NCBI RefSeq assembly: GCF_038502225.1
Contig: NC_091292.1
Location: 101,677,664-101,741,663 of the forward strand
Direction: 5' to 3'
DNA length: 64,000 nucleotides
Origin: Cherax quadricarinatus
Taxonomy: Eukaryota > Arthropoda > Malacostraca > Decapoda > Parastacidae
The notes under the pieces were generated by a model. That model saw only the letters and a list, made by a program, of their open reading frames with translations, was not told the DNA's origin and ran no database searches. The position numbers and the translations under genes are program-made. Shown here one piece after another: positions 20,217-30,922 of this stretch (its first letter is position 1; each line of letters opens with the position of its first letter).

Positions 20217-22270
20217 GACCATGTCTAGAAAGTTTCTGGACTCGAGATTACCCGTCAAACTGCCTCAGGTGCTGCATGACCCTATGGGTTTAGTGCTCCT
20301 TGTTAATGTGATTATTGCATACTTAGCTCAGAGAGAAGGAATCACTCGTGAGACATTCATGTTTCCTCACGCCTGCTGCATCTCTTCACCTAGCAGCTGC
20401 TGTATAATCCTATGGGTTTAGCACTCCCCCCATGATAATAATAATAATTAATAATTCACCTAGCAGTATTATCAAAACCAAGCACTAAACCCACAAGGGT
20501 CACACTAGCAGTAAGTAGGTACCAGAGTTTCAGATGACTGTCATGGGTGGCATCCTGGGAAGAGGACCTCAGTGGGAGTCGCATTATTATAATCAAAAAG
20601 CGCTAAGCCACAAGGGCTATACAGCAGTGGGAGTCACAGAAAATCCTTGAAGACTCGACTTTCATTGGGTCATCCTGGGTTACTAACATTTCAGAATTGT
20701 AATACATGGAATTACCAATAAATTTATGTAACTATGCCCATTAACCTGTGCTGTATGACCCTTGTAGGTTTAGTGCTTCATTATTATATGCCCATTCAAG
20801 TAACAGATCTATTGTGACATTTTTTTTTTTTGTGCTACTAATCACAGGATGAGCAAGAGGTGCTCAATAAATTAACCACTCGCTTATCAAAACCAAGTGT
20901 TAAACCCATAAAGGTCATGAAGTGCCAAACTGCACAACTAACAGGCTAATACATAGTTTTTGTTTTTTTTTTTACCCCAACTGTTAGAACTGATGACACC
21001 TGTGGGTTTCCTTTAATTAATGTCCTGAATCCTCTTCCACAGCATACCATTTACAACACACTTAGGGTTCATCACCACATAGTTGCTAACCTCACCTGTA
21101 GGTGGTCTCTCAGCCAGGCTACAGGGGAACATTCATTCTTCTTGACCCTGGTTCCATTCTTGCAAATCTCCAGAAATTTTTGTGTACTGATTGCTTTTCA
21201 GATTATCAACCATACAGGTTTAGTGCTCCCCATGATAATTATAATCATAACTAATCACTAAACTGCTCTTCTGAGCAGTACCAAACAAAAGTATTCCTGT
21301 GCCTTGGAAGAGGGACAGGAATACTTATATGTTTGGGTTATCCCGAGTTCCTAACTTTCTGAGGGATCATACAGACTTGGAAATCTGAGGTCATCAGGTT
21401 TGATCCAAGGGGATTATCATAATCAGATCAGGAGGGGTGGGATGCTCTAAACCCACATGGGTTATACTGCACCTGAGAAAATAGAAATTAGGGTCAAAAC
21501 AGGACAGGGCCAATTCATTGGATCAGAAGCCCTTCACTGGCACCCACTTTCTTAAATAATCATATCCATGGGGAAGCACTTAACCCATAAGGGTTACACA
21601 GTGCCTTGGAAATGGGAGGTAATCAGGTTTGATCATAGGATGGGGGTGACTCCAATTACTTTTAAGATCCTTCACTAAGGAACTACCATTCTTCAAATTA
21701 ACTTTTGCTATTGCTTTCTATTATCACCTTCCCTGAAGGTGGCCCCCATGCTGGTGAGGGGCTCATAATCCAAGTTACTGGACTTTTTCTGTTCTTCCCT
21801 TCCCTGGGGTGCACCTCCATGCCTCCCATTAACTAGGTATTATATGACCCCTACAGATTTAGTGCTTCCCCATGTTTCAATCTAACCTCTCCTTTGCAAT
21901 GATGATTCTAAATATGGGTTATGAATAGTTCCAGCCAAATTATTTTTATGGAATAAAGAAAAGCTAAATCCATATGGGTCATACAACACCTGGGGATTGG
22001 GAAGCCATCAGGTTCAAATCATTAAACAGCACTATAACCCTAATGGTTTAGTACTTAGTTTTGATTATAATGTAAAACTAATAAAGGGGAGCCCCTCACC
22101 ACCTTTCAGGGGTCTTCTACAATTATGGGGAAAATGGTAAACCTGTAAAGGTCATACAGTCCCTGGAGAATGGAAGGGGGGGGAGGTGGATGGAACAATC
22201 AGGTTTGGAAAGGGAATAAAAATCCAATTCCTAGGCTCAAGAAAAAATAAGGTACTAGTTTTCCAATAAA
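20217..22270. repeat. Cluster of SINE and LINE D tail fragments
   Basis: At least a dozen copies of the motif AAGCACTAAACCCAYAAGGG (either strand) in 2 kb, for example near 20270, 20410, 20485, 20600, 20765, 20895, 21215, 21450, 21575, 21850, 21970, 22030 and 22140. Some are longer SINEs with a B-box-like GGTTTGATCC (near 21395) or GGTTCAAATC (near 22012). They are diverged and nested. No protein-coding gene is recognised here. Confidence 0.7.
20743..20786 (+). mobile_element. Tail-only LINE D insertion with 10-bp duplication
   Basis: TATGCCCATT lies at 20733-20742 and 20787-20796; the 44 bp between are AACCTGTGCTGTATGACCCT, the rest of the tail motif and ATTATTA. Same kind of event as 19096-19139. 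Confidence 0.75.
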
Positions 22271-22686
22271 TGCACATCTTGACATGCAAATTGCAAATAT
22301 TTTTTTTTATTTGTACTCGTAATGAAGGCTCATAAGACGATTCTCTTAAAAACTTTTATTTCTCTAGTTTAACTACCCTAATTCCATTACCCATATTTTA
22401 TACACTGATTATACACCACCCACATTAATGCTCTTTTCCTCGCACACCATTTTCAGTTTTTTTTTTTTTTTTAAGTATTGCACAAATACAATAACTGAGA
22501 TAATACAGGTACATGTACTTGAATTTACATCACATTCATAGCTATGTACACTCAACATAATGAGATATAATACATGTATTATCTGTGCAATGAACTTATG
22601 ATGCTTAAAGCTTGCGTCTCCTCTAGCACTAAGTATATATAATTAATGAAGAAACTCGGTAATCTGTAACATCAAATGGCTAGAAA

Positions 22687-22692
22687 TTTATT
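22687..22692 (-). terminator. GPS2: Candidate GPS2 polyadenylation signal
   Basis: AATAAA on the minus strand, 84 bases after the GPS2 stop codon. Another AATAAA lies near 22349-22354. Which one is used cannot be told from sequence. Confidence 0.45.
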
Positions 22693-22775
22693 AAATTAAA
22701 AAATCTAATATTCTCACCATTTGCAGATCTAGAATTTCAATGGAAACTTTCAACTGAGGCTGGCATCAAGACTAT

Positions 22776-22820
22776 TCAATAGTAAGAACGAGAATAACTT
22801 GTTGGTTGATTATTGTAAGA
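22776..22820 (-). CDS. GPS2: GPS2 exon 8 (C-terminus)
   Basis: Acceptor TTTCCTTTCTTTTCAG precedes TCTTACAATAAT. The exon encodes SYNNQPTSYSRSYY and TGA in phase 0, which fits both possible donors of exon 7. The Tyr/Ser/Asn-rich short end resembles the aromatic end of known GPS2 proteins. Found from splice-site and phase logic, as it is too short to stand out as an ORF. Confidence 0.75.
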   Translation of the reverse strand, partial: SYNNQPTSYSRSYY

Positions 22821-23668
22821 CTGAAAAGAAAGGAAATAATTATTAGCTTACATATTAAATATCCTAGGTGATACAAAAAGATGTTCTAAACAGTTGTACT
22901 GTATTATATTTTGTCATCTAGTTGAGGCACATGAATTAAAGAATTTTTTCAGGCAGCTTCAACCTCCATTCCTGCAATCCCTATGTTGCTGCTGCTATTT
23001 CTCTGCACATTTTGTTGCCATTTTCCAACTATCGGCCCCATAACACCTTGCAAATTTAAACATTTTTATGCAAACTTTTTTAATGATTACTTTTTCATAC
23101 CCTTTAAGCCTAAATGTATTACAATATACAACACCTCTCTCTGTGCTTGACTGTACATTACATTTCCCGATCTTCAAACAATTTGTGGAGACTGTTTATG
23201 GCCAAAGGCCTATTTTGGACTGTTACAAACATTCACCCAGTCTTTCACTTATCTCAAAGGTTGATGACCTAACGACCACAGCAGCTGAACCCTGGACTCT
23301 TTCCTTCACAAAGTTTTAAGATGCCAATCATCATCTCACAGAACCCTTCTTGCCAAGGAGCCTTGGGAAGTGTGAGTTTCCAACGACATTGATTCAGCAT
23401 TTGTTATACCTCTGGTTTATCAAACATTTTGCTAATGTCCATCTTCACAAAGTGCCAGATCAACTCACCATTGAAAAAGCAATGATCTGCAGTAATAATG
23501 TAGCTCTCCAGTGGTTAAGAAACTAATAAACTGGTCTAAGTACAAAATCATCACAGAGAGAGTTACTGGGGTAAGTCCATGTTGAATCAAAACATAGAAA
23601 TCCATGCGAATAACTGTGACAGAAGCGCCCTTCGTAATAACTTTCATTAGTGGGATGTTATGTCAATG

Positions 23669-23722
23669 TGGTGCTGTATGACCCTTGTAGGTTTAGTGCT
23701 TCTTTTTGATTGTAATAATAAT
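23669..23722 (+). mobile_element. Tail-only LINE D insertion in GPS2 intron 7
   Basis: ATGTCAATG (23660-23668) and ATATCAATG (23723-23731) flank 54 bp consisting only of TGGTGCTGTATGACCCTTGT, the rest of the tail and TGTAATAATA. Confidence 0.65.
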
Positions 23723-23731
23723 ATATCAATG

Positions 23732-25566
23732 GATAACTGAAGCAGATACATTATACTGAAACACATATTACATAACTGCTGAGCAAGGCACCGCCAATAA
23801 ATTTCCCTGCTGTGGTAAATTAACTGTGACCATATTAAGCATTCATGAGTAGATCTTCATGAACAAGTGATGAAGCAGAGTTACAGTGAAACAACTCGAT
23901 AAATGTACTGTGAACTGAACAGTCGAATGTGTGCAGTGAACTAGAATGCTAATGGATGCAACAAACTGTCCACAGTATCCCAAAATTGGCATTCAACATG
24001 GCTAAAGCAATGAAGAGAAGTTGGGACATCTTTGTGATTCATCAGGTACACCCATCATATTTTCAATCAAGCCATCAGATAATGGCCTCCAGATGACAGT
24101 GGCATCATGGCTCAAGTCACACGAGCCCAGGTAGGTCCTTATTTTTCACATAGCCCTAGAGAACGTTAACTGCAGTGATTAGGGTCCAGATAATTACAGA
24201 AATATGGACGATACTTTAAAGATGCCATACTGGGCCAGCAAACTGCCCATACCAGGTAAATCATGTAATCCAGGTGTTATATACCTGATATAGTGGATCA
24301 TATGGTGTTAGAGCATATGTTAAGCCATTACATCCACCCTTTTTCAGCTACATGGGACATATGACAATCACTGTACGAAGGAAAGGCTCCAGGGTGCAGC
24401 TGATGTGGTCTTTGGGTTGTCAACCTTTAAGACTAGGTAAATGTCTGTAACAACCTAGGTCTAAAGTTGGCCTTTAGTCAGTCTCCACACAATTCTCATT
24501 TCATGACTGCTCCGTAACTGTCCAATTCTCCATTTAAAGCATTGACAAAACTATTCAGTACTAAAGATGAGAAAAGGACACTGGAAGGATGGGTGAAAAT
24601 ATAATAACTAAAAAAAAAAAATTACAAACTTATGAAACACTGATTCAGGAATGAGCTTAGCTCTCATCCTACAACATTAAGTAATCACAAATAGGTCTCA
24701 AGATATGCACAGTGCATCTCAAAATAATTTTATTGTAATGTCTGGTTTTGATGATGCAAGTAACACCTGTGGCCATATGTGTTAACATTTATTAACCATG
24801 TAAATACATTCAGCATTAGGCTGACAATTTGGGATTTTATATAGCCTCAGGTGTTCAATATAATTGAAGCCTGTTCTTCCAAGTGTTTGCTACAGGCTTG
24901 CATGATTCAAGCATCATCTGGGGTAGATATTGTAGGAACTATGTATTCGTCATGCATTAAAGCAAGAAATACTCTTATTAATACATGCAGTATGTATACA
25001 ACCTAACTAAGAACAATACATTTTATTTGTTTACATCATGCAAAAACACTCATTGCAAAGTGTGTAAAAATGAACACTATTTGGAAGGCAGGTTGTAGTT
25101 ACACACTGTATCTAGTTTCTTGTAATTTGTCTTCACTGTGTTGATGTTGACCTTTACTGCATACTATTGCTACCATACTTAAGGTAGAAAACAAATATGA
25201 TTTCCCTCATTATACTAATGAATTTTGGATGTAATGGACAAAATGTGCTGGAAACATTCAGAAACAACCAACAGTCTGTTAAATACAGAATTGTCTGTTA
25301 CTGCTATGGACCACAGCATTATTTTAAATTTAATGGACATTTGCTATTCACAAAACTCACTCAGGAGAGGACACTTATGATGACGTTTTGGTCTGTCTGG
25401 AGAACTGTCATGTCACATTTGCCAGAATTGTCCATTTTTGCTGTGGTCTGTTGGGTAAATTGATTTTCAGATTTAACAGGTGAAGTCAAATCCAAAATTG
25501 TCCTTTATTATGATCATCATAAAACAATCTCCTTTGGATTTGACAGACACCTCTTTTACCCTATTA
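23732..25566. other. GPS2 intron 7, unannotated stretch
   Basis: A/T-rich intronic sequence. No repeat family or exon could be recognised; short open frames (for example 25197-25463) have no recognisable domain. Confidence 0.5.
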
Positions 25567-25917
25567 CAGCCTCTCCTCACTTAACGACTGAGTTCCGTTC
25601 CTAGGACCACATAGGTAAATGAATTCGTCGCTGTGAGGAGCATACTATAATGGAAGTGGGTTTGTGTCAACCATCTTTGATATTGTTTTAATGTCACCTT
25701 TGCAAAATTTATAACATTTCTGCTATATTTTTAAATGTTTATGCAGCAGTATACTGTAACAAACAGAATAGAGGAAATCAGCTCTAATATTTTTATTATT
25801 ATCACACTGGCCGATTCCCACCAAGGCGGGGTGGCCCGAAAAAGAAAAACTTTCACCATCATTCACTCCATCACTGTCTTGCCAGAAGGGTACTTTACAC
25901 TACAGTTTTTAAACTGC

Positions 25918-26000
25918 GTATGCAACAGACCTGCAATCAACTTCTGTTGCATATGTGTCTTACCTAACAACCTGTCGGTATTTTATACCATTTTAATGTT
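25918..26000 (+). mobile_element. 83-bp Penelope-like tail fragment
   Basis: Perfect 15-bp duplication CAGTTTTTAAACTGC (25903-25917, 26001-26015) surrounds 83 bp whose second half, TGTTGCATATGTGTCTTACC ... GTCGGTATTTTATACC, matches the 3' end of the element at 62297-63720 (TGTTGCACATGTCTTAAC ... GTCGGTATTTTATACC). The first part starts with TATGCAACAG, the reverse complement of CTGTTGCATA in the second half: an internal inversion. Confidence 0.7.
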
Positions 26001-26138
26001 CAGTTTTTAAACTGCAACATTAACACCCCTCCTTCAGAGTGCAGGCACTGTACTTCCCATCTCCAGGACTCAAGTCCGGCCTGCCGGTTTCCCTGAATCC
26101 CTTCATAAATGTTACTTTGCTCACACTCCAACAGCACG

Positions 26139-29045
26139 TCAAGTATTAAAAACCATTTGTCTCCATTCACTCCTATCAAACACGCTCACGTATGCCTGCT
26201 GGAAGTCCAAGCCCCTCACACACAAAACCTCCTTTACCCCCTCTCTCCAACCTTTCCTAGGCCGACCCCTACCCCGCCTTCCTTCCGCTACAGACTGATA
26301 CACTCTTGAAGTCATTCTGTTTCGCTCCATTCTCTCTACATGTCCGAACCACCTCAAAAACCCTTCCTCAGCCCTCTGGACAACAGTTTTGGTAATCCCG
26401 CACCTCCTCCTAACTTCCAAACTACGAATTCTCTGCATTATATTCACACCACACATTGCCCTCAGACATGACATCTCCACTGCCTCCAGCCTTCTCCTCG
26501 CTGCAACATTCATCACCCATGCTTCACACCCATATAAGAGCGTTGGTAAAACTATACTCTCATACATTCCCCTCTTTGCCTCCAAGGACAAAGTTCTTTG
26601 TCTCCACAGACTCCTAAGTGCACCACTCACTCTTTTCCCCTCATCAATTCTATGATTCACCTCATCTTTCATAGACCCATCCGCTGACACGTCCACTCCC
26701 AAATATCTGAATACATTCACCTCCTCCATACTCTCTCCCTCCAATCTGATATTCAATCTTTCATCACCTAATCTTTTTGTTATCCTCATAACCTTACTGT
26801 TTCCTGTATTCACCTTTAATTTACTTCTTTTGCACACCCTACCAAATTCATCCACCAATCTCTGCAACTTCTCTTCAGAATCTCCCAAGAGCACAGTGTC
26901 ATCAGCAAAGAGCAGCTGTGACAACTCCCACTTTGTGTGTGATTCTTTATCTTTTAACTCCACGCCTCTTGCCAAGACCCTCGCATTTACTTCTCTTACA
27001 ACCCCATCTATAAATATATTAAACAACCACGGTGACATCACACATCCTTGTCTAACGCCTACTTTTACTGGGAAATAATTTCCCTCTTTCCTACATACTC
27101 TAACTTGAGCCTCACTATCCTCGTAAAAACTCTTCACTGCTTTCAGTAACCTACCTCCTACACCATACACTTGCAACATCTGCCACATTGCCCCCCTATC
27201 CACCCTGTCATACGCCTTTTCCAAATCCATAAATGCCACAAAGACCTCTTTAGCCTTATCCAAATACTGTTCACTTATATGTTTCACTGTAAACACCTGG
27301 TCCACACACCCCCTACCTTTCCTAAAGCCTCCTTGTTCATCTGCTATCCTATTCTCAGTCTTACTCTTAATTCTTTCAATAATAACTCTACCATACACTT
27401 TACCAGGTATACTCAGCAGACTTATCCCCCTATAATTTTTACACTCTCTTTTATCCCCTTTGCCTTTATACAAAGGAACTATGCATGCTCTCTGCCAATC
27501 CCTAGGTACCTTACCCTCTTCCATACATTTATTAAATAATTGCACCAACCACTCCAAAACTATATCCCCACCTGCTTTTAACATTTCTATCTTTATCCCA
27601 TCAATCCCGGCTGCCTTACCCCCTTTCATTTTACCTACTGCCTCACGACCTTCCCCCACACTCACAACTGGCTCTTCCTCACTCCTACAAGATGTTATTC
27701 CTCCTTGTCCTATACACGAAATCACAGCTTCCCTATCTTCATCAACATTTAACAATTCCTCAAAATATTCCCTCCATCTTCCCAATACCTCTAACTCTCC
27801 ATTTAATAACTCTCCTCTCCTATTTTTAACTGACAAATCCATTTGTTCTCTAGGCTTTCTTAACTTGTTAATCTCACTCCAAAACTTTTTCTTATTTTCA
27901 ACAAAATTTGTTGATAACATCTCACCCACTCTCTCATTTGCTCTCTTTTTACATTGCTTCACCACTCTCTTAACCTCTCTCTTTTTCTCCATATACTCTT
28001 CCCGCCTTGCATCACTTCTACTTTGTAAAAACTTCTCATATGCTAACTTTTTCTCCCTTACTACTCTCTTTACATCATCATTCCACCAATCACTCCTCTT
28101 CCCTCCCGCACCCACTTTCCTGTAACCACAAACTTCTGCTGAACACTCTAACACTACATTTTTAAACCTACCCCATACCTCTTCGACCCCATTGCCTATG
28201 CTCTCATTAGCCCATCTATCCTCCAATAGCTGTTTATATCTTACCCTAACTGCCTCCTCTTTTAGTTTATAAACCTTCACCTCTCTCTTCCCTGATGCTT
28301 CTATTCTCCTTGTATCCCATCTACCTTTTACTCTCAGTGTAGCTACAACTAGAAAGTGATCTGATATATCTGTGGCCCCTCTATAAACATGCACATCCTG
28401 AAGTCTACTCAACAGTCTTTTATCTACCAATACATAATCCAACAAACTACTGTCATTTCGCCCTACATCATATCTTGTATACTTATTTATCCTCTTTTTC
28501 TTAAAATATGTATTACCTATAACTAAACCCCTTTCTATACAAAGTTCAATCAAAGGGCTCCCATTATCATTTACACCTGGCACCCCAAACTTACCTACCA
28601 CACCCTCTCTAAAAGTTTCTCCTACTTTAGCATTCAAGTCCCCTACCACAATTACTCTCTCACTTGGTTCAAAGGCTCCTATACATTCACTTAACATCTC
28701 CCAAAATCTCTCTCTCTCCTCTACATTCCTCTCTTCTCCAGGTGCATACACGCTTATTATGACCCACTTTTCGCATCCAACCTTTACTTTAATCCACATA
28801 ATTCTTGAATTTACACATTCATATTCTCTTTTCTCCTTCCATAACTGATCATTTAACATTACTGCTACCCCTTCCTTTGCTCTAACTCTCTCAGATACTC
28901 CAGATTTAATCCCATTTATTTCCCCCCACTGAAACTCCCTTACCCCCTTCAGCTTTGTTTCGCTTAGGGCCAGGACATCCAACTTCTTTTCATTCTTAAC
29001 ATCAGCAATCATCTGTTTCTTGTCATCCGCACTACATCCACGCAC
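26139..29045 (-). CDS. RTE ORF: endonuclease-reverse transcriptase, intact frame
   Basis: 968 codons without a stop. Endonuclease (about residues 1-240): ALSETKLKG, VVGDLNAKVG, SLLDYVLV and ATDISDHFLV give the catalytic Glu, Asp/Asn, Asp and SDH. RT (about 440-770): GKAAGIDGIK, VPLYKGKGDK, FMDLEKAYDRVDR, RQGCVMSPWLFN, LLFADDTVLLGD. The C-terminal domain contains LLYGCEAW and a basic GRRGRGRPRKGW segment. It makes the target nick and copies the LINE RNA at it. The frame extends upstream of 29045 for about 11 codons (KLGCLNVRG) to a TAG near 29087-29089 without any ATG; the first in-frame ATG is residue 12. So the true start or a splice event is unresolved. May be nearly active. Confidence 0.88.
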   Translation of the reverse strand: MRGCSADDKKQMIADVKNEKKLDVLALSETKLKGVREFQWGEINGIKSGVSERVRAKEGVAVMLNDQLWKEKREYECVNSRIMWIKVKVGCEKWVIISVYAPGEERNVEERERFWEMLSECIGAFEPSERVIVVGDLNAKVGETFREGVVGKFGVPGVNDNGSPLIELCIERGLVIGNTYFKKKRINKYTRYDVGRNDSSLLDYVLVDKRLLSRLQDVHVYRGATDISDHFLVVATLRVKGRWDTRRIEASGKREVKVYKLKEEAVRVRYKQLLEDRWANESIGNGVEEVWGRFKNVVLECSAEVCGYRKVGAGGKRSDWWNDDVKRVVREKKLAYEKFLQSRSDARREEYMEKKREVKRVVKQCKKRANERVGEMLSTNFVENKKKFWSEINKLRKPREQMDLSVKNRRGELLNGELEVLGRWREYFEELLNVDEDREAVISCIGQGGITSCRSEEEPVVSVGEGREAVGKMKGGKAAGIDGIKIEMLKAGGDIVLEWLVQLFNKCMEEGKVPRDWQRACIVPLYKGKGDKRECKNYRGISLLSIPGKVYGRVIIERIKSKTENRIADEQGGFRKGRGCVDQVFTVKHISEQYLDKAKEVFVAFMDLEKAYDRVDRGAMWQMLQVYGVGGRLLKAVKSFYEDSEAQVRVCRKEGNYFPVKVGVRQGCVMSPWLFNIFIDGVVREVNARVLARGVELKDKESHTKWELSQLLFADDTVLLGDSEEKLQRLVDEFGRVCKRSKLKVNTGNSKVMRITKRLGDERLNIRLEGESMEEVNVFRYLGVDVSADGSMKDEVNHRIDEGKRVSGALRSLWRQRTLSLEAKRGMYESIVLPTLLYGCEAWVMNVAARRRLEAVEMSCLRAMCGVNIMQRIRSLEVRRRCGITKTVVQRAEEGFLRWFGHVERMERNRMTSRVYQSVAEGRRGRGRPRKGWREGVKEVLCVRGLDFQQAYVSVFDRSEWRQMVFNT

Positions 29046-29254
29046 ATTTAAGCATCCCAGTTTTATAAAATTTTTCTTCTCTTTTTTAGTAAATGTCTAC
29101 AGGAGAAGGGGTTACTGGCCCATTGCTCCCGGCATTTTAGTCGCCTCATACGACACGCATGGCTTACGGAGGAAAGATTCTTTTCCACTTCCCCATGGAC
29201 AATAGAAGAAATAAAGAAGAACAAGAGCTATTTAGAAAAAGGAGAAAAACCTAG

Positions 29255-29260
<6 letters not shown>

Positions 29261-29288
<28 letters not shown>

Positions 29289-29724
29289 CAACAAGTCGGC
29301 CGTCTCCCACCGAGGCAGGGTGACCCTCCCCAAAAAGAAAATACTTTCATCATCATTCAACACCCCTATCACCCCTTCAGCTTTGTTTCGCTTAGGGCCA
29401 GGACATCCAACTTCTTTTCATTCATAACATCAGCAATCATCTGTTTCTTGTCATCCGCACTACATCCACGCACATTTAAGCATCCCAGTTTTATAAAATT
29501 TTTTCTTCTCTATTTTTAGTAAATGTCTACAGGAGAAGGGGTTACTCATTTGCCCATTGCTCCACCCGGCATTTTAGTCGCCTCATACGACACGCATGGC
29601 TTACGGAGGAAAGATTCTTTTCCACTTCCCCCATGGACAATAGAAGAAATAAAGAAGAACAAGAGCTATTTAGTCTTACCTCTAATTCTTTCAATTATAA
29701 AAAGGAGTAAACTTATTCCTCTAT
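29261..29724 (-). mobile_element. Chimeric mini-RTE in the RTE 5' UTR
   Basis: AAAAACCTAGATGTAT is repeated at 29245-29260 and 29725-29740, a 16-bp target duplication. The insert ends in a poly-A of about 28 nt (T run 29261-29288) after the A2 tail GACGGCCGACTTGTTG. Going 5'-ward it jumps from the A2 3' UTR straight to the start of the RTE ORF (ALSETKLKG) and the 5' UTR. Near its 5' end are two short pieces of A2 RT sequence (ATAGAGGAATAAGTTTA; ATTGAAAGAATTAGAGGTAA). Confidence 0.75.
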
Positions 29725-30311
29725 AAAAACCTAGATGTATGTTTATATATATATGCATGTGCGTGTCTGTGAAGTGTGACCAAAGTGTAAGTAGAAGTAG
29801 CAAGATATCCCTGTTATCTAGCGTGTTTATGAGACAGAAAAAGAAACCAGCAATCCTACCATCATGCAAAACAGTTACAGGTTTCTGTTTCACAGTCATC
29901 TGGCAGGACAGTAGTACTTCCCTGGGTGGTTGCTGTCTACCAACCAGCTCTAATATACACTTTTTAGGTATGCATACTGGTCAGAGTCGTCAATAAACAA
30001 GTACATCGCTAAGTGAGGAGAGGCTGTAGTCTGTTTTATCGAGGGTTCACTGTACAATACTTGTTTACTGTAAGCCCTGGCTCTCAGCCAAATAAACATT
30101 TTTACTCTGGATCATAGTTTTGCTTTAAACAATAAATGGACTAAGATTTAAAGGAAAAAAAATAGTGCTAGATTTCAGTGGAAATCAGTATGTCTGAATA
30201 AAAAAGCTAGCTCAATGAAATATTCAGACATGCATGATAGCCATCAATTGCCATTCCTTCTTTTTCCCAACTTTTCCTGTTTTTTCAGGGTGAAATCTAT
30301 TCTTGCACAGC

Positions 30312-30348
30312 GCTGTATAGCCCTTGTGGCTTAGCGCTTCTTTTTTAT

Positions 30349-30379
<31 letters not shown>
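30312..30379 (+). mobile_element. Tail-only LINE D insertion with (TAA)n
   Basis: TTGCACAGC lies at 30303-30311 and 30380-30388. The insert is GCTGTATAGCCCTTGTGGCT, TAGCGCTTC, T-run and an ATA/ATT repeat. Between here and exon 7 no other feature was recognised. Confidence 0.75.
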
Positions 30380-30802
30380 TTGCACAGCTTCACTTTGATC
30401 AGAAATGTATCTCCAAGAACCTAAAATTCTCAGTTTGAATTCTGCCTACAAAACCTTGCTAAAACACTTGCAAAAGAAATTTGCTTTTGATGGCTCGGAA
30501 ATAATGTGAAACTAATAATAAAATGCAGAGATTTTGCAAGTTGGCATTTATTTAAATCTAGTCCCCTTATGCCACCTACAATCATAGGCATTAAGAAACA
30601 TGAGCCCTTAATAGTTACAACTGAGAGAAGCAACTTTTCTGACTGCTTAAAAACAATAAAAGAATCAAGGAAATATAAATTTTGTTAGAGGTGAAGAGTT
30701 CAGCAAATATATAGCCATCATCAGCTGAAAAAAAAAGTCACATGTATTAATTCCAAAACAAAAAGAAAAAAAACAAAAAAGACAAAAAGTAGAGACACTA
30801 AC

Positions 30803-30922
30803 CCTTGGCTGAGCTTCTGGCTTACTCACATGGGATGCAGAGCTCACAACCGGGGGAGGCTGCTGCGAGGAAGGAACAGTGCGAACAGGGAACCCTGAGG
30901 TGATGCTTCCGCTCTTACCACC
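30803..30922 (-). CDS. GPS2: GPS2 exon 7
   Basis: Acceptor CTTCCTAG before GGTGGTAAGAGC. Encodes about 40 residues rich in Ser/Pro/Gln (GGKSGSITSGFPVRTVPSS...), phase 0 at both ends. The GKSG block matches a feature near the C-terminus of known GPS2 proteins. Two donors are possible: AAGG|GTTAGT at 30803 and CCAT|GTGAGT at 30830 (31 residues). Both keep the frame, so alternative splicing is possible. Confidence 0.8.

Larger units (their letters stand above)
25791..29944 (-). mobile_element. RTE-clade LINE (A1), full length
   Basis: 4.15-kb insertion flanked by the 12-bp duplication CAGCTCTAATAT (25779-25790 and 29945-29956). On the minus strand: a long 5' UTR beginning GTTGGTAGACAGCAACC, one long ORF with endonuclease and RT, a 3' UTR, and the tail GGCCAGTGTGATAATAATAA. 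Two later insertions sit inside it: an 83-bp Penelope-like fragment in the 3' UTR (25918-26000) and a 464-bp mini-RTE in the 5' UTR (29261-29724). Family clade inferred from endonuclease and RT motifs. Confidence 0.9.
25567..30026. mobile_element. MITE with TA duplication, host of the RTE copy
   Basis: Terminal inverted repeats CAGCCTCTCCTCACTTA (17 bp perfect, then A/G, CGA) at 25567 and 30026, flanked by TA (25565-25566, 30027-30028). Without the LINE the element is only about 0.3 kb, so it is a short non-autonomous Tc1/mariner-type element. The RTE at 25791-29944 later inserted into it. Confidence 0.8.

Noticed and set aside
20000..22270. tRNA genes
   Set aside because: B-box-like GGTTCAAATC occurs only within SINE fragments. 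No cloverleaf with acceptor and anticodon stems could be built.
24100..24145. Plus-strand ATGGCTCAAGTCACACGAG followed by a GTAGGT donor, as an exon
   Set aside because: Single short stretch on the strand opposite GPS2 without partner exons or recognisable protein; likely chance.
27460..28125. Plus-strand ORF of 221 codons opposite the RTE ORF
   Set aside because: Antisense shadow of the endonuclease-RT coding region. The same shadow appears opposite the other RTE copies.
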